Source of the DNA: Lysobacter sp. M2-1
Lineage (GTDB): Bacteria; Pseudomonadota; Gammaproteobacteria; Xanthomonadales; Xanthomonadaceae
Reading direction: 5' to 3'
Assembly (NCBI RefSeq): GCF_022662495.1
Contig: NZ_JAKPBU010000001.1
Span: 1,860,001 to 1,924,000 of the forward strand
Length of the DNA stretch: 64,000 nucleotides
In this document: positions 32,579 to 41,961 of the stretch, piece after piece
Layout: each line of letters begins with the position of its first letter
Numbering within the stretch: the stretch's first letter is position 1
Notes under the pieces: model-generated
Told to the model about the DNA's origin: nothing
Seen by the model: only the letters and a program-made list of their open reading frames with translations
The model's database searches: none
Translations under genes and position numbers: made by a program

Positions 32579-33614
32579 GCACGCCGTAACGCGCCAACAT
32601 CCACACCTTGCGCAGCTGCCAGCGCACGGCCGAGAACCACCGCACGACCGAAATCGTTCGCGTTGCCTGCACATCGTCGCGGCGGACGCGCAGCACGTTC
32701 CATTCGCGGAAGGGCGTGGCGATCGCAGGCAGGTAGACCTCGCGCAGCAGGGTGGCGTCGCGTCGCAACGCGGACAGCGCGATCCCTTCGGACAGCAGTG
32801 CCGCCAGGTGCAGCGCGAGCAGCGGCCACACCAGCCACGTTGGCGTGAGGATGATCAATGCGCGCGTCTTGTTGCGCTCGCTCAGTCGGCGGCGCTTGAT
32901 CGAGGTCCGTAGCCCCGCGCCGTCATCAGCGCGATTGCCTCCGAATGTCGCGCCCTGGCGGTGCCGGTAGCCGCTGCCACGCAGCGCGTGTATGGACAGC
33001 CCGCGCAGGCGCGCGAGGCCGCACAGGTACAGGTCTTCGGCCACCGATTCCATCCACTCGGGCAGGCCGCCGAGCGCGTGCCACGTCCCGCGCGGGCACC
33101 ACAGGCAGGCGCCGATGACGTAGGCCACATCGTCGCGCGCGGGGTCCAGGTTGGGAATCGGATTGCAGAATGGGTCGAGCAGGCAACCGCGGTCGACCAG
33201 GGCGCCGCTCTCCCAGTCGTATTGCGGGAGCGTGAGGATCGCAGGCGTTCCCAGAGATTCGGCCGCGTCCAGCAAGGTACGCACGGCGTCGGGTGCGAGC
33301 GTCGCATCGTTGTTCAGCAGCAGCACGAATTCGCCACGCGCCTGTACAACCATATGGTTGTTGCCGATGCAGAAGCCGACGTTATCGGCGGATGCGATCA
33401 CCTGGACCTGCGGGTAGCGTTCGCGCAACAACGCGATAGACCTGTCGCGCGACGCGTCGTCGTGGACGAGGATCTCGACCACTTCGTTGGTATCCTGCGC
33501 GAGCACCGAGTCGATGCACGCCGGTAGCAGCGCCTCGCCGTCGTAATTGGCGATGCACACCGACACGCGCGGACGCGTCGGTGCGTTCAAGGCTGGGTGG
33601 AAAACCACTGCCAT
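32565..33614 (-). CDS. GT2 glycosyltransferase (rhamnosyltransferase-like)
   Basis: Family 2 glycosyltransferase, 349 residues: VSVCIANYDGEALLPACIDS, VHDDASRDRS, LLLNNDATLAPD with the metal site, and a GT2 middle with GACLWCPRGTW. A hydrophobic segment near residues 260-285 may anchor it. It is last in the - strand arm; its start lies 28 bases inside the epimerase gene, and its end overlaps the WbsX-like gene from the other strand. Confidence 0.82.
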   Translation of the reverse strand: MAVVFHPALNAPTRPRVSVCIANYDGEALLPACIDSVLAQDTNEVVEILVHDDASRDRSIALLRERYPQVQVIASADNVGFCIGNNHMVVQARGEFVLLLNNDATLAPDAVRTLLDAAESLGTPAILTLPQYDWESGALVDRGCLLDPFCNPIPNLDPARDDVAYVIGACLWCPRGTWHALGGLPEWMESVAEDLYLCGLARLRGLSIHALRGSGYRHRQGATFGGNRADDGAGLRTSIKRRRLSERNKTRALIILTPTWLVWPLLALHLAALLSEGIALSALRRDATLLREVYLPAIATPFREWNVLRVRRDDVQATRTISVVRWFSAVRWQLRKVWMLARYGVPTVR

Positions 33615-34501
33615 GTGCGGCGCAGGCCTTCGTCGAGCGAGATGGTGGGTGTCCAGCTGAAGGTCGCGCGCGCGGCGGCGGTATCGGCGGTGATGCTATG
33701 CACGTCGACCCGGCGGAAGGGCTCGTAGACGCGTTTGAGTAGACGGTCGGTGACGGCGTCGACGCGGTCGAGCAAGGAGTTAAGCGAGATCGCGGTGCCG
33801 CTCGCCGCGTTGAAAGCGTGCGCCCCGACATCGAGTGGCGCGTCGAGTGTCGCGGCGCACAGCGCAAGCAGATCCTCGACGTAGAGATAATCGCGGATGG
33901 TCGAGCCGTCGCCCCACACGGTGAGCGGTGTGCCATGTAGCGCGCAGTCGAAAGCCGCAGGGATGATGCCGAATCCACTCCGCGCCGGTTGCCCGGGCCC
34001 GTACACGTTCGACGGACGCAGCAGCACGGCGGTGCCACCATATTGCGTCGCCCACGCGTGCAGGAAATGTTCGGCTGCAGCCTTGCCGGCGCCGTGGTAC
34101 GAGCGCGGGCGCAGTGGATCGTCCTCGCGTGCGGGCATGTCGCGGTCGCCGTAAAGCGTGCCGCCAGACGACAGGAACAGCAGCCGCGTGCGGGGCGTGT
34201 CCTGCAGTGCTTCGATCATCGCCAGCGTCGTGCGCAGGTTGCCGTCCAGTTGCGGCTGCGCGGCACTGCTGCCAGGCGTGCTGGAAGAGGCGGCATGCAC
34301 GACCGCCGTGCACTCCGGGATCCAGCGCGCGAAGTCCGCAACGTCGTCGTACGGTGCCACGACATTGCGGATGTTCGCATGGTCGTACCCGACCGGCTTT
34401 CGCGTGGCGGCAAGAACCAGCCAGCCATCACGCGCGAAATGTTCGGCCAGATGGCGGCCGATGAAGCCACCGGCGCCCAGGAGCAGGAGCGTGCCGCTCA
34501 T
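33587..34501 (-). CDS. NAD-dependent sugar epimerase/dehydratase
   Basis: Extended SDR enzyme of 304 residues. N-terminal cofactor motif GAGGFIGRHL, active-site LSSGGTLYGD and SYHGAGKAAAEHF (YxxxK), and RPSNVYGPGQPARSG typical of UDP-glucose 4-epimerase relatives. It probably supplies or interconverts a nucleotide sugar for the adjacent transferases; substrate unknown. It overlaps GT2 downstream by 28 bases and the GT4 gene upstream by 4 bases. Confidence 0.85.
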   Translation of the reverse strand: MSGTLLLLGAGGFIGRHLAEHFARDGWLVLAATRKPVGYDHANIRNVVAPYDDVADFARWIPECTAVVHAASSSTPGSSAAQPQLDGNLRTTLAMIEALQDTPRTRLLFLSSGGTLYGDRDMPAREDDPLRPRSYHGAGKAAAEHFLHAWATQYGGTAVLLRPSNVYGPGQPARSGFGIIPAAFDCALHGTPLTVWGDGSTIRDYLYVEDLLALCAATLDAPLDVGAHAFNAASGTAISLNSLLDRVDAVTDRLLKRVYEPFRRVDVHSITADTAAARATFSWTPTISLDEGLRRTWQWFSTQP

Positions 34502-35646
34502 CGCGCAGAGCTCTCCAGAAGTCCACGGTAATGGATCGCGTAACGCGCGGCGCAGTCGTTCCAGTCGCCGATCCTGTTTCTCGCCCAGTCATGTGCATGG
34601 CGGCCGATGTCCACGTTGCGTATCGGGTCCTCGATCACGGCGATTCCTTCGGCAAACCCGGCAGGATCGTGGCACAGCCAGCCGGTAACCGCATGCTCGA
34701 TGATGTCGGCGTGCGCGGGGAGCTGCGAAGCCAGGATGGGCAGCCCGGCGGCCATGGCTTCGAGCATCACCTGTGGCCGGCCCTCGGCGTGCCTGCTGAG
34801 TGTGACCAGGCCGTAGGCTCGCGGAAACCAGTCGCGGCACAGCTGCTCCGGCGTGGCGCTGCCGTGATAGTGGATCCAGTCGGGGACCGCGATGGATTCC
34901 TGCATGGGTCCGAACAAATGCAGTTCCCGCCCGGCGTTCTTGAAATGCGGGGCGCTCCACTCGAACAGCGTCCCGAGCTTGCTGGAAGTGAGTCGGGTGA
35001 CGGCGATCCAGCGTCTCGGTTGGTTGTCGGGTCTGCGTTCCACGGTATACCAGGACGTGTCGATGCCGAACGGCGCGACCCGTATCGAGGCCACGTCGCC
35101 GAATGCCTGGGCGAGGGGCGCTTCCATCCAGTCTGCATTGGGGCACAGGATCACGTGGCGATTGCGCATTGCCCGGCGAAGCAGGACGCGCATGCCCGGG
35201 AGCTTCAACAGTTGCAGGTCGCTGCCGAGTACGGAAATCAGGGCGGGTTTGCCGTCGTCCGGCAATACCAGCGCGTTCTGGAGCCAGTTGATGTGATAGA
35301 GGTGGCAATCGCTCCGGCGATAGGCGCGGCGCAGGCGATACAGCAGTTGGCACGCCGTCGCGAGTCCATGGAGCTTCCTGTTCCGCAGCAGGTGGGCGAC
35401 ACCGCCATCGTCCATCAACCGCTGCAACCAGATGGCGTCGTCCGCGGTAGCTGCATACGCAGAACCGTCAGGCCGTCGGCCGGGCGGCAGCCATAGCTGC
35501 AGATCCACGTTTGGTCGCTGCGCCAGCGCCTCGACCAGACGCTGGATGAACAGACCTTTCCAGTCCTGCTCAGAGGACGGATACGACGTGGCGGCAAACA
35601 GGAGACGCATACCGTTGCCTGAACATGGTGCCGGTGCGGTATTCAC
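34498..35646 (-). CDS. GT4 glycosyltransferase
   Basis: Family 4 (GT-B fold) retaining glycosyltransferase, 382 residues from the ATG at 35646; an ATG at 35610 (MRLLFAATSYPSSEQDWKG) fits the family N-terminus equally well. HINWLQNALVLP in the N-terminal half, VAPFGIDTSWY, and the donor-site block HAEGRPQVMLEAMAAGLP near the C-terminus. Its start overlaps the stop of the GT-C membrane protein (ATGA), so the two are probably co-expressed. Confidence 0.86.
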   Translation of the reverse strand: MNTAPAPCSGNGMRLLFAATSYPSSEQDWKGLFIQRLVEALAQRPNVDLQLWLPPGRRPDGSAYAATADDAIWLQRLMDDGGVAHLLRNRKLHGLATACQLLYRLRRAYRRSDCHLYHINWLQNALVLPDDGKPALISVLGSDLQLLKLPGMRVLLRRAMRNRHVILCPNADWMEAPLAQAFGDVASIRVAPFGIDTSWYTVERRPDNQPRRWIAVTRLTSSKLGTLFEWSAPHFKNAGRELHLFGPMQESIAVPDWIHYHGSATPEQLCRDWFPRAYGLVTLSRHAEGRPQVMLEAMAAGLPILASQLPAHADIIEHAVTGWLCHDPAGFAEGIAVIEDPIRNVDIGRHAHDWARNRIGDWNDCAARYAIHYRGLLESSAR

Positions 35647-37577
35647 TGGTTACCCGTACCATCCTTCGACGCCTTTGCAGCTTCGATCTGTGCACGGACC
35701 CTGCGGATTCCAGCAGCGTCGGCGTGATTCGATGGATCGATACGCGCGTTGGCATCGGTGAAGGTACGCTCCGCGGCGACGATGTCGCCGGTCTTTAACT
35801 GGGCCCGCACGAGCAATTCGGCAGCCGCCGGATCGGTACCGGCTTGCCAGGCAAGCTGTGCTTGTTCACGCGTCCTTTGCCAGTCACCACTACGTGCGTA
35901 GAAGCGGGCAGCGATGTTGCGCAGCCGCCATTTCGTCCATTCTCCGTCGGCTTGGGCGGTGGCGCGATCCAGCACCGTGTCCAATGCATCGCCAAGCATC
36001 CGGTCTGTTATCGGACCGCAACCCTGCTTGGTGTTGTCCAGCAACAGGCCGAAGAACTCGGGATCGGCATAAGTCACCCGCGGCGGTATCGACGCCAATG
36101 CGCGTCGAAGGTCTTCGGGGTTGCCGCTACGATCGAGCGCGCATCCAAGGTAAAGACGGTTGAAATATCCCATCGCCCGAGTGCGGGGATTCTCGGCGGC
36201 GATCATGCGCAGTAATGCCTGGTCGACGACCTCACGGTTATCGTGTCGAAGTGCCACCTGCACCAGAGACATGTTGGCGCGAACGGACTCCGGATGGCTC
36301 GTGACGGCGCTCAGGGCAAGGGTTTCTTGTGTGCTCCAAATGCGTGCGCGCCCATGCACGCCGAACACCAACAGCGCGAAGAGAGCTACCGCCGCTACCG
36401 CACCAATGCGGCCCGGACGCAATCCCGACGCGCGCAACCTGCCTGCGACGGTGACCACCAACCCGGCCAGCGCGTACAGCACTCCCACCATCGGCAGGTA
36501 GTTGCGATGCTCGAAATACAGCTCCAGTGGCAGCACACTGGATTCCATCGCATGCCCGACCAAGAAGATGCCCCACCCGATGAACAGCGAAGGCAATACC
36601 TTGCGTAGCCGCCACGCTGCAAAGGTGATCGCCAGCAGCACCAGAATCGCGAGCAATGTCGTAGGCGGTGCGAGCAGTCCGGTCGATGCGGCGTAGTCGT
36701 CTGTATATACGCCCATGGCCGGAGGGTTTGGCGCCACGATCTTCCACAAGTAGTCGCACAACACGCGCGCCTGAGTCAGCAATCGTTGTTGCCAGTCGAA
36801 GTCGCGGACCAGGTAGCCATCGGCGATGCGCGCCGGGTTGCTTGCCAGCAGTACCAAACCCAGCAGGAAAGGCAGGAACAGGTAGGCGCCAAAGAAGGCT
36901 TTCACCGCGAGAGGCCGCGGCGTGTTTCTGTAGCAGCCGAGTTCAAGGACCGCGCACAACGCCGGTAGCAGCAACGCGTTCTCCTTCGACAGAAAACCGG
37001 CTATCAGAAGAAGCGGAATGCCGATGATCAGAGAGGCGATGGCGTTGCGGTCGTCGTTGCGCTCCATGATGCGGTCGCGCATGGCCATGTACAGCCACAT
37101 GCCAGCGAGCACGCACAACACGGAGATCTGCGCCATGCGTTGCACTGCATACAACACGGTGCTCGCATTGAGGGGATGCAACAGCCAAATTGCGGCGACG
37201 GCAACTGCTACCCGCTCGGCGACCCCGATCAGGCGTGGGTCGCGCATGGCGATCCTCCGCGTCAGCCCGAACACGATCCCGCCGGTCAGCAAGTGCACAA
37301 GCAAGTTGCCAAACTTGAAAGAGAAGGGCTGATAACCCCCGAGCCAGGCGCTAAGGGCCAGACTGGTCATCGCTAGTGGACGCCCGAATAGGCCCGAACG
37401 ACCCTCGAATGCCACTTCGCGCAACGTCGCGTCTCCCTGCAGCCAGCGTTGCAGCACCTCAAGGTTGTAATGGTCGTCTAGGAGTAGCGGGCCTGTTAGG
37501 CCGGTCCAGTACGCGGCGGCCGCGAAGACAATGGCAATCGCCAGCCAGGAGAAGGGGCTACGCATCAAAGTGTGCAC
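35643..37577 (-). CDS. GT-C-like polytopic membrane protein with C-terminal TPR-like region
   Basis: Large membrane protein, 644 residues, not assigned to a named gene. Residues 1-420 contain about 10-12 membrane segments. After the first comes LLLDDHYN, an acidic pair typical of GT-C transferases; SKENALLLPALCAVLE and YFEHRNYLPMVGVLYAL recall TMTC-type O-mannosyltransferases. Residues 420-640 form a soluble helical TPR-like domain, presumably periplasmic. The likely role is transfer of a lipid-linked sugar to protein or glycan. Its place directly downstream of pilA makes pilin a candidate acceptor. Starts at 37577 or 37565. Confidence 0.7.
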   Translation of the reverse strand: MHTLMRSPFSWLAIAIVFAAAAYWTGLTGPLLLDDHYNLEVLQRWLQGDATLREVAFEGRSGLFGRPLAMTSLALSAWLGGYQPFSFKFGNLLVHLLTGGIVFGLTRRIAMRDPRLIGVAERVAVAVAAIWLLHPLNASTVLYAVQRMAQISVLCVLAGMWLYMAMRDRIMERNDDRNAIASLIIGIPLLLIAGFLSKENALLLPALCAVLELGCYRNTPRPLAVKAFFGAYLFLPFLLGLVLLASNPARIADGYLVRDFDWQQRLLTQARVLCDYLWKIVAPNPPAMGVYTDDYAASTGLLAPPTTLLAILVLLAITFAAWRLRKVLPSLFIGWGIFLVGHAMESSVLPLELYFEHRNYLPMVGVLYALAGLVVTVAGRLRASGLRPGRIGAVAAVALFALLVFGVHGRARIWSTQETLALSAVTSHPESVRANMSLVQVALRHDNREVVDQALLRMIAAENPRTRAMGYFNRLYLGCALDRSGNPEDLRRALASIPPRVTYADPEFFGLLLDNTKQGCGPITDRMLGDALDTVLDRATAQADGEWTKWRLRNIAARFYARSGDWQRTREQAQLAWQAGTDPAAAELLVRAQLKTGDIVAAERTFTDANARIDPSNHADAAGIRRVRAQIEAAKASKDGTGNQ

Positions 37578-37657
37578 GTGGAATCTCGGTGGTCAGGCTT
37601 CAGAGCAAGGTAAACCGGAAAGAGGCGGGATCACATGGCGACCGCCCGCCGAAAAGA

Positions 37658-37684
37658 CAAAGCCCCGGATGTACCGGGGCTTTG
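37658..37684. terminator. intrinsic terminator downstream of pilA
   Basis: Perfect 11-bp stem CAAAGCCCCGG/CCGGGGCTTTG with a 5-base loop; on the minus strand it is followed by TCTTTTC. It separates pilA from the GT-C gene, so high pilA transcription probably stops here with limited read-through. Confidence 0.9.
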
Positions 37685-37714
37685 CAAGACGCGAAGAACT
37701 CTTGGATCTGCAGA

Positions 37715-38131
37715 TTACGGCGCCGGGCAGTCGGCCGGGGTGTTGGTGGAGGTGAAAGTGATGCCGTCAGAGTCGGTCGGTTCGCATTCCCAGACAATGC
37801 GGCCGGCAGGGCCGGACGGGAAGGACGGAGTCAGGGTGACTTCGACCCAGTTGTCCGCAGCTTCGACACCGTCGCTCATATTGCGGCCAGCGAGCACGCC
37901 TTCGCCGGTGCATTGGGCAACACCGGTGCAAACGTCCGCCAAGGCGACGCCTGACCCGTAGTTCTCGCCGACCTTGATCTTCTCGCCGGCCAGGCCACCA
38001 ATGGCATTGGTGATCTTGGCCTTGACGGTGTAGTCACGGTACGCCGGCAGCGCGATGGCCGCCAGGATGGCGATGATCGCGACCACGATCATCAGTTCGA
38101 TCAGGGTGAAGCCCTGCTGCATCTTCTTCAT
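37715..38131 (-). CDS. pilA: type IV major pilin PilA
   Basis: Structural subunit of the type IV pilus, 138 residues. Class IVa leader MKKMQQG is cut before Phe8, with Glu5 of the mature protein (FTLIE) and a hydrophobic N-terminal helix through about residue 35. Two cysteine pairs: Cys in [10 protein letters not shown] and the C-terminal D-loop CEPTDSDG...TPADC. The tail TPADCPAP does not end in serine, unlike TfpO-modified pilins. A sigma-54 promoter lies upstream and a strong terminator downstream. Confidence 0.96.
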   Translation of the reverse strand: MKKMQQGFTLIELMIVVAIIAILAAIALPAYRDYTVKAKITNAIGGLAGEKIKVGENYGSGVALADVCTGVAQCTGEGVLAGRNMSDGVEAADNWVEVTLTPSFPSGPAGRIVWECEPTDSDGITFTSTNTPADCPAP

Positions 38132-38230
38132 GGTGTTTCCCCTAGGAGTTGTTGAACTTCACGTGCCCGGTCACCGGTATTGCCGGTCCGTCGGGTAGCC
38201 GTGCGACGCCGCACGTGCAGAGAGATGAAC

Positions 38231-38245
38231 GCAGAACGCGTGCCA
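38231..38245 (-). promoter_or_regulatory. sigma-54 (-24/-12) promoter of pilA
   Basis: On the minus strand: TGGCAC-GCGTT-CTGC, matching the consensus TGGCAC-N5-TTGC with one mismatch and correct spacing between GG and GC. It predicts a transcript start near 38219, about 88 bases before the pilA ATG. RpoN control of pilA with PilR is established in Pseudomonas, and pilR/pilS lie directly upstream. Confidence 0.85.
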
Positions 38246-38339
38246 AATACATAGAGCGGGCGCAGGTCCCGCGCAATCCGTGAGATAGATCACGCTTCGA
38301 TCCTGAACGGGGCTGAACGCTCGCTCCAAAGCGTCGCTT

Positions 38340-38357
38340 TGTGACGTGGCGTGACAC
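38340..38357. promoter_or_regulatory. possible PilR binding site upstream of pilA
   Basis: TGTGACGTGGCGTGACAC: inverted half-sites (TGTCAC/GTCACA on the minus strand with a 5-base spacer) about 120-140 bases upstream of the predicted pilA start, a position fitting a sigma-54 enhancer site. Assignment to PilR is inference. Confidence 0.4.
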
Positions 38358-38402
38358 GGCTGGGTCAGGTGCGGACGTTGGGATCCGACGCCGGTTGATG
38401 TT

Positions 38403-38490
38403 TATAGGAGCGCCGCTTCGGCGCGACCGGGGGTTCCGTTCGCCAGTCGACACCCGGTTGATGCGGTCGCGCCTGAGAGGCGCTCTACAA
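38403..38490. repeat. family A hairpin repeat pair between pilA and pilR
   Basis: Head ATAGGAGCGCCGCTTCGGCG (stem GCGCCG/CGGCGC) and inverted tail GGTCGCGCCTGAGAGGCGCT ending CTAC, about 90 bases. With the pilA promoter it accounts for the 388-base gap between pilA and pilR; the rest shows nothing recognisable. Confidence 0.82.
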
Positions 38491-38519
38491 GAGCATTCGC
38501 GGCCTAGGCCGCCCACGGG

Positions 38520-39932
38520 TCAGTCGATACCGAGCTTCTTCAGCTTGTAGCGCAGCGCGCGGAAGGTGATGCCCAGGGCGCTGGCGGTCTTGGTCTTGTT
38601 GTAGCGATTGTCCTGCAGGGCCTGTTCGATCGCCTTGCGTTCGAGCAGTTCCATGTATTCAGGCAGGCGGCTGCTGGCGGTGTCGTAGGGGCTGAGAGTG
38701 CGCGGGTCGGAGGCGGCGGCCGGCTGCGGTTGCGGCGCAGCGGGGCCGGCCGCCGGCTGGGTCTGGCTGCCGGGCACGGGCGCGGCCAGGGGCAGGCGCA
38801 GGTCGCTGGCGCCGATGCGGGCATCGTCGGCCATGGCCAGGGCGCGCTCGAGGATGTTCTCCAGCTCGCGCACGTTGCCGGGGAAGGGATACCTGCGCAG
38901 CGCTTCCAGCGCGTCTTCGCCCAGGGTCGGCGCGGGCTGGCCCGGCCGCGAGAGGCGCAGCAGGATCTCGTCGGCGAGCGGCTTGAGATCCTCGCCGCGC
39001 TCGCGCAGCGGCGGCACGCGCATCTCGATCACGTTGATGCGGTAGTACAGGTCGTGGCGGAAACGGCCGTCGGCGACCAGCGCGGAGAGGTCCTTGTGGG
39101 TGGCCGAGAGCAGGCGCACGTCCACCGGCACCTCGGCCTGCGCGCCGACCGGGCGCACCGATTTTTCCTGGATCGCGCGCAGCAGCTTGACCTGCATCGG
39201 CAGCGGCAGCTCGGCGATCTCGTCCAGGAACAGGGTGCCGCCATTGGCGGCCTGAAACAGGCCGGTCTTGTCGACGTGGGCGCCGGTGAAGCTGCCTTTC
39301 TTGTGGCCGAAGAACTCGCTCTCCATCAGTTCGGCCGGGATCGCGCCGCAGTTGACCGGCACGAACGGGCCGCTGGCGCGGCCGCCTTCGTTGTGGATGG
39401 TGCGCGCCACCAGCTCCTTGCCCACGCCCGACTCGCCGCTGATGTGCACCGGCGCCTGGCTGCGTGAGACCTTGGCCACGGTGTCGCGCAGCTGCTGCAT
39501 GGCCGGGGAGTTGCCGGTGAGCCGGCCCACGCGCGCGATGCCGTTGCCGGTCGGCACCTTCAGGCCCAGGTCCAGCGCGCGCTGCACCAGGTCGCGCAGC
39601 ACGTTCAGGTCCACGGGCTTGCTGAGGAAGTCGAAGGCGCCGGCCTTCAGCGCTTCCACCGCGGCTTCGACGTTGCCGAAGGCGGTGATCATGGCCACCG
39701 GCAGCTGCGGGTGCTGGCTGGAGATCTCGGCGATCAGGTCCAGCCCGCTGCCATCGGGCAGGCGCATGTCGGTCAGGCACAGGTCGTAGTTGCCGCTGGC
39801 CAGCTGGGCGCGGGCCTCGGCCAGGGTGGCGGCGGTGTCGGTGCGCAGCCCCATGCGTCCCAGGGTGAGCACCAGCAGTTCTCGGATATCGCGTTCGTCG
39901 TCGACGATCAGGACGCTGCGGGGTGCAGTCAT
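38520..39932 (-). CDS. pilR: sigma-54-dependent response regulator PilR
   Basis: NtrC-family activator of pilA, 470 residues. Receiver domain with Asp55 in [11 protein letters not shown] as phospho-acceptor. AAA+ domain with [15 protein letters not shown] and a sigma-54 loop reading GSFTGA instead of GAFTGA. A proline/alanine linker leads to a C-terminal Fis helix-turn-helix ([21 protein letters not shown]). It follows pilS by 62 bases and lies upstream of the sigma-54 pilA promoter, consistent with direct control. Confidence 0.95.
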   Translation of the reverse strand: MTAPRSVLIVDDERDIRELLVLTLGRMGLRTDTAATLAEARAQLASGNYDLCLTDMRLPDGSGLDLIAEISSQHPQLPVAMITAFGNVEAAVEALKAGAFDFLSKPVDLNVLRDLVQRALDLGLKVPTGNGIARVGRLTGNSPAMQQLRDTVAKVSRSQAPVHISGESGVGKELVARTIHNEGGRASGPFVPVNCGAIPAELMESEFFGHKKGSFTGAHVDKTGLFQAANGGTLFLDEIAELPLPMQVKLLRAIQEKSVRPVGAQAEVPVDVRLLSATHKDLSALVADGRFRHDLYYRINVIEMRVPPLRERGEDLKPLADEILLRLSRPGQPAPTLGEDALEALRRYPFPGNVRELENILERALAMADDARIGASDLRLPLAAPVPGSQTQPAAGPAAPQPQPAAASDPRTLSPYDTASSRLPEYMELLERKAIEQALQDNRYNKTKTASALGITFRALRYKLKKLGID

Positions 39933-39994
39933 GGACGCGACCTTCGCCTTGGGGGATGGGGCAAAGTGTGACGCTTTGCGTCATCAATGCGCAA

Positions 39995-41602
39995 TCACCC
40001 CGTCAGCAGGCCCTGCGGTGCCGACAACGTGACCCGGAAACAGCCGCCCCCGCCGGCCGCGCCCACGTAGTCCAGGCTGGCCTGGTTGGCGTGGCACAGC
40101 TCGCGGGCGATGTACAGGCCCAGCCCGGTGCCCGTTTCGGAGGTGGTGAAGAAAGGGCGGAACAGCTGCGTCAGCACGCCGGCCGGGATGCCTGGGCCAC
40201 GGTCGAGCACGTCGATGACCGGAGCGCCGTCCAGCACGTGCACGTTCACCGATACCCGCGGCGCCTGGCCGGGCAGGTAGCCGTGGGTCAGCGCGTTCTG
40301 CACCAGCACGGTCAGCACCTGCTGCAGGTGGCGCGGGTCGACCATGGCCGGCACGGGTTTGCTGGGCCCGGTGGCCTTGAGGCTGCCGTTATCCTCGGGC
40401 AGCACCTGGCGGTAGTCCTCCACGAAGCGGCGCACGAACTGCGCCAGGTCGACGTGCTCGGGGTTGGCGCGTTCGCGCCGGGCCAGGCTGAGCACGCTCT
40501 CGACGATGCCGTTGGTGCGCTGGCACTGCTGGTGCACGATCTGCAGCAGGCGGCGATCGGCGTCGCCGATCTCGCGCGATTCCTCGAGTAGCTGGGTGGC
40601 GTAACTGATCGCGGCCAGCGGGTTGCGGATCTCGTGCGCCAGGCTGGCCGAGAAGCGGCCCATGGCGGCCAGGGTGAGCGATTCGGCGCGACGCGAGAGC
40701 ACCGAGGCATCGTCCAGGAATACCAGCGTGCTCTGGCTGGACGCCATGAGCTGCACGAACCGCGGCAGCACCTCGATCTGGTCGTCGCCCAGCGCCAGCG
40801 GCGGGTGGTCGGGATCGTGGTCGCGGCGCCAGGCAGCCAGGCGCTCGGCCAGCGGCGGCGACACCTGCGCCAGGTCGCTGCCGCTCATGTCCCGGCCCGA
40901 CTGGCCGAGCAGCAGCAGCGCGGCTTCGTTGACCATGCGGATCTGGCGGTTGGCGTCCACCAGCAGTACGCCGGTGCGCATGCGGCGGATGATCAGCTCG
41001 TTGAGCGCGGCCATGTCGGCCACTTCGGCGCCGCGCCGCGCCGCCAGCGCCTGCTGCGTGCGCATCTGCCGTCCGAGCAGCCAGGTCAGCCCCGCGAACG
41101 CGCCGTAGCTCACCGCGAACATCAGCCGCTCGGCGAACGGCTGTGCGGCGCCTGGATCCATGACGCGGTTCCAGATGTACTCGCCCAGCAGCGCCGCCGC
41201 CGCCAGCATCGCCGCGGACATGCCGTAACGCAGCGGCAGCAGCAGCGAGGCCGAGCCGACGTTGAACAGCAGCATCATCGCGATGCCCGATGCCGCCGCC
41301 GGGTGCGCGTGCGCGGCCAGGGTGGCGACGCCGATGTCCACGGCGGTGCCGACCAGCACGTACCAGCGCAGCGCGCGGCCCTGGTGTGCCCATAACATCA
41401 ATGCCAGCGATGCCGGCAGGTAGAACAGGGTCACGGCTGCGCCGAGCTGCGGCAGCCGTGGAGTACCGAACAGCGCGCTTTCCGGGCCGAAGAAGATCAG
41501 CGCCAGCAGCGCCGCTTCCAGCAGCCGGTACAGGCCGAAGAAGTACACCTCCCGGCGCACGGACTCATCCAGGGGCAGCGCTTCGGCGGTGCGTCGGGCC
41601 AC
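39995..41602 (-). CDS. pilS: sensor histidine kinase PilS
   Basis: Membrane kinase partner of PilR, 535 residues from a GTG at 41602. Six hydrophobic segments at about residues 20-190, a PAS-like segment (RTGVLLVDANRQIRMVN), an H-box ASLAHEIRNPLAAI and an ATPase domain with VLVQNALTHGY, DRGPGIP and TGLGLYIA. The start is uncertain: the frame is open to 41962, but the extra part reads through a dispersed GTGGGAG repeat, so it was excluded. In Pseudomonas, PilS senses pilin levels in the membrane. Confidence 0.92.
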   Translation of the reverse strand: MARRTAEALPLDESVRREVYFFGLYRLLEAALLALIFFGPESALFGTPRLPQLGAAVTLFYLPASLALMLWAHQGRALRWYVLVGTAVDIGVATLAAHAHPAAASGIAMMLLFNVGSASLLLPLRYGMSAAMLAAAALLGEYIWNRVMDPGAAQPFAERLMFAVSYGAFAGLTWLLGRQMRTQQALAARRGAEVADMAALNELIIRRMRTGVLLVDANRQIRMVNEAALLLLGQSGRDMSGSDLAQVSPPLAERLAAWRRDHDPDHPPLALGDDQIEVLPRFVQLMASSQSTLVFLDDASVLSRRAESLTLAAMGRFSASLAHEIRNPLAAISYATQLLEESREIGDADRRLLQIVHQQCQRTNGIVESVLSLARRERANPEHVDLAQFVRRFVEDYRQVLPEDNGSLKATGPSKPVPAMVDPRHLQQVLTVLVQNALTHGYLPGQAPRVSVNVHVLDGAPVIDVLDRGPGIPAGVLTQLFRPFFTTSETGTGLGLYIARELCHANQASLDYVGAAGGGGCFRVTLSAPQGLLTG

Positions 41603-41693
41603 GGGGCGATCCGTACGGGGTCGGCGGAGTATAGGCAGGGCGTGGGCGTGGGATTGGCTCGGTCGCCTGCGGGAGCTTTGTGGCAGCGACCTC

Positions 41694-41789
41694 TGTGGGA
41701 GCGACCTTGGTCGCGATTGCTCTTGCTTGGGCCAGGAAAGGCATTGGTCCCCTGGCAAGAAAGGCATTCGCGGCTGAAGCCGCTCCCAC
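41694..41789. repeat. GTGGGAG-type inverted repeat unit (family B)
   Basis: Head TGTGGGAGCGACCTTGGTCG and inverted tail CGGCTGAAGCCGCTCCCACG, each with its own hairpin. It sits in the 359-base gap between the divergent pilS and sucC, where both promoters must lie; no clear -35/-10 pair was identified in the remainder. Confidence 0.78.
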
Positions 41790-41961
41790 GAAGTCGCTCT
41801 CATACGGGGCCTGCTGCATGCCCGGCGACAGATTTTGCCGCGCTGCCGCAATCTGGGCGAAAATGCCGGTTCCAACGCGGTACCCCTCCCGCCCGCACCC
41901 CGCGCAGGCCTGCCCGGCGCCCGTAGCGCGCGGCGTGCCTTCCTTCCTCTCCCGGTGAGCA

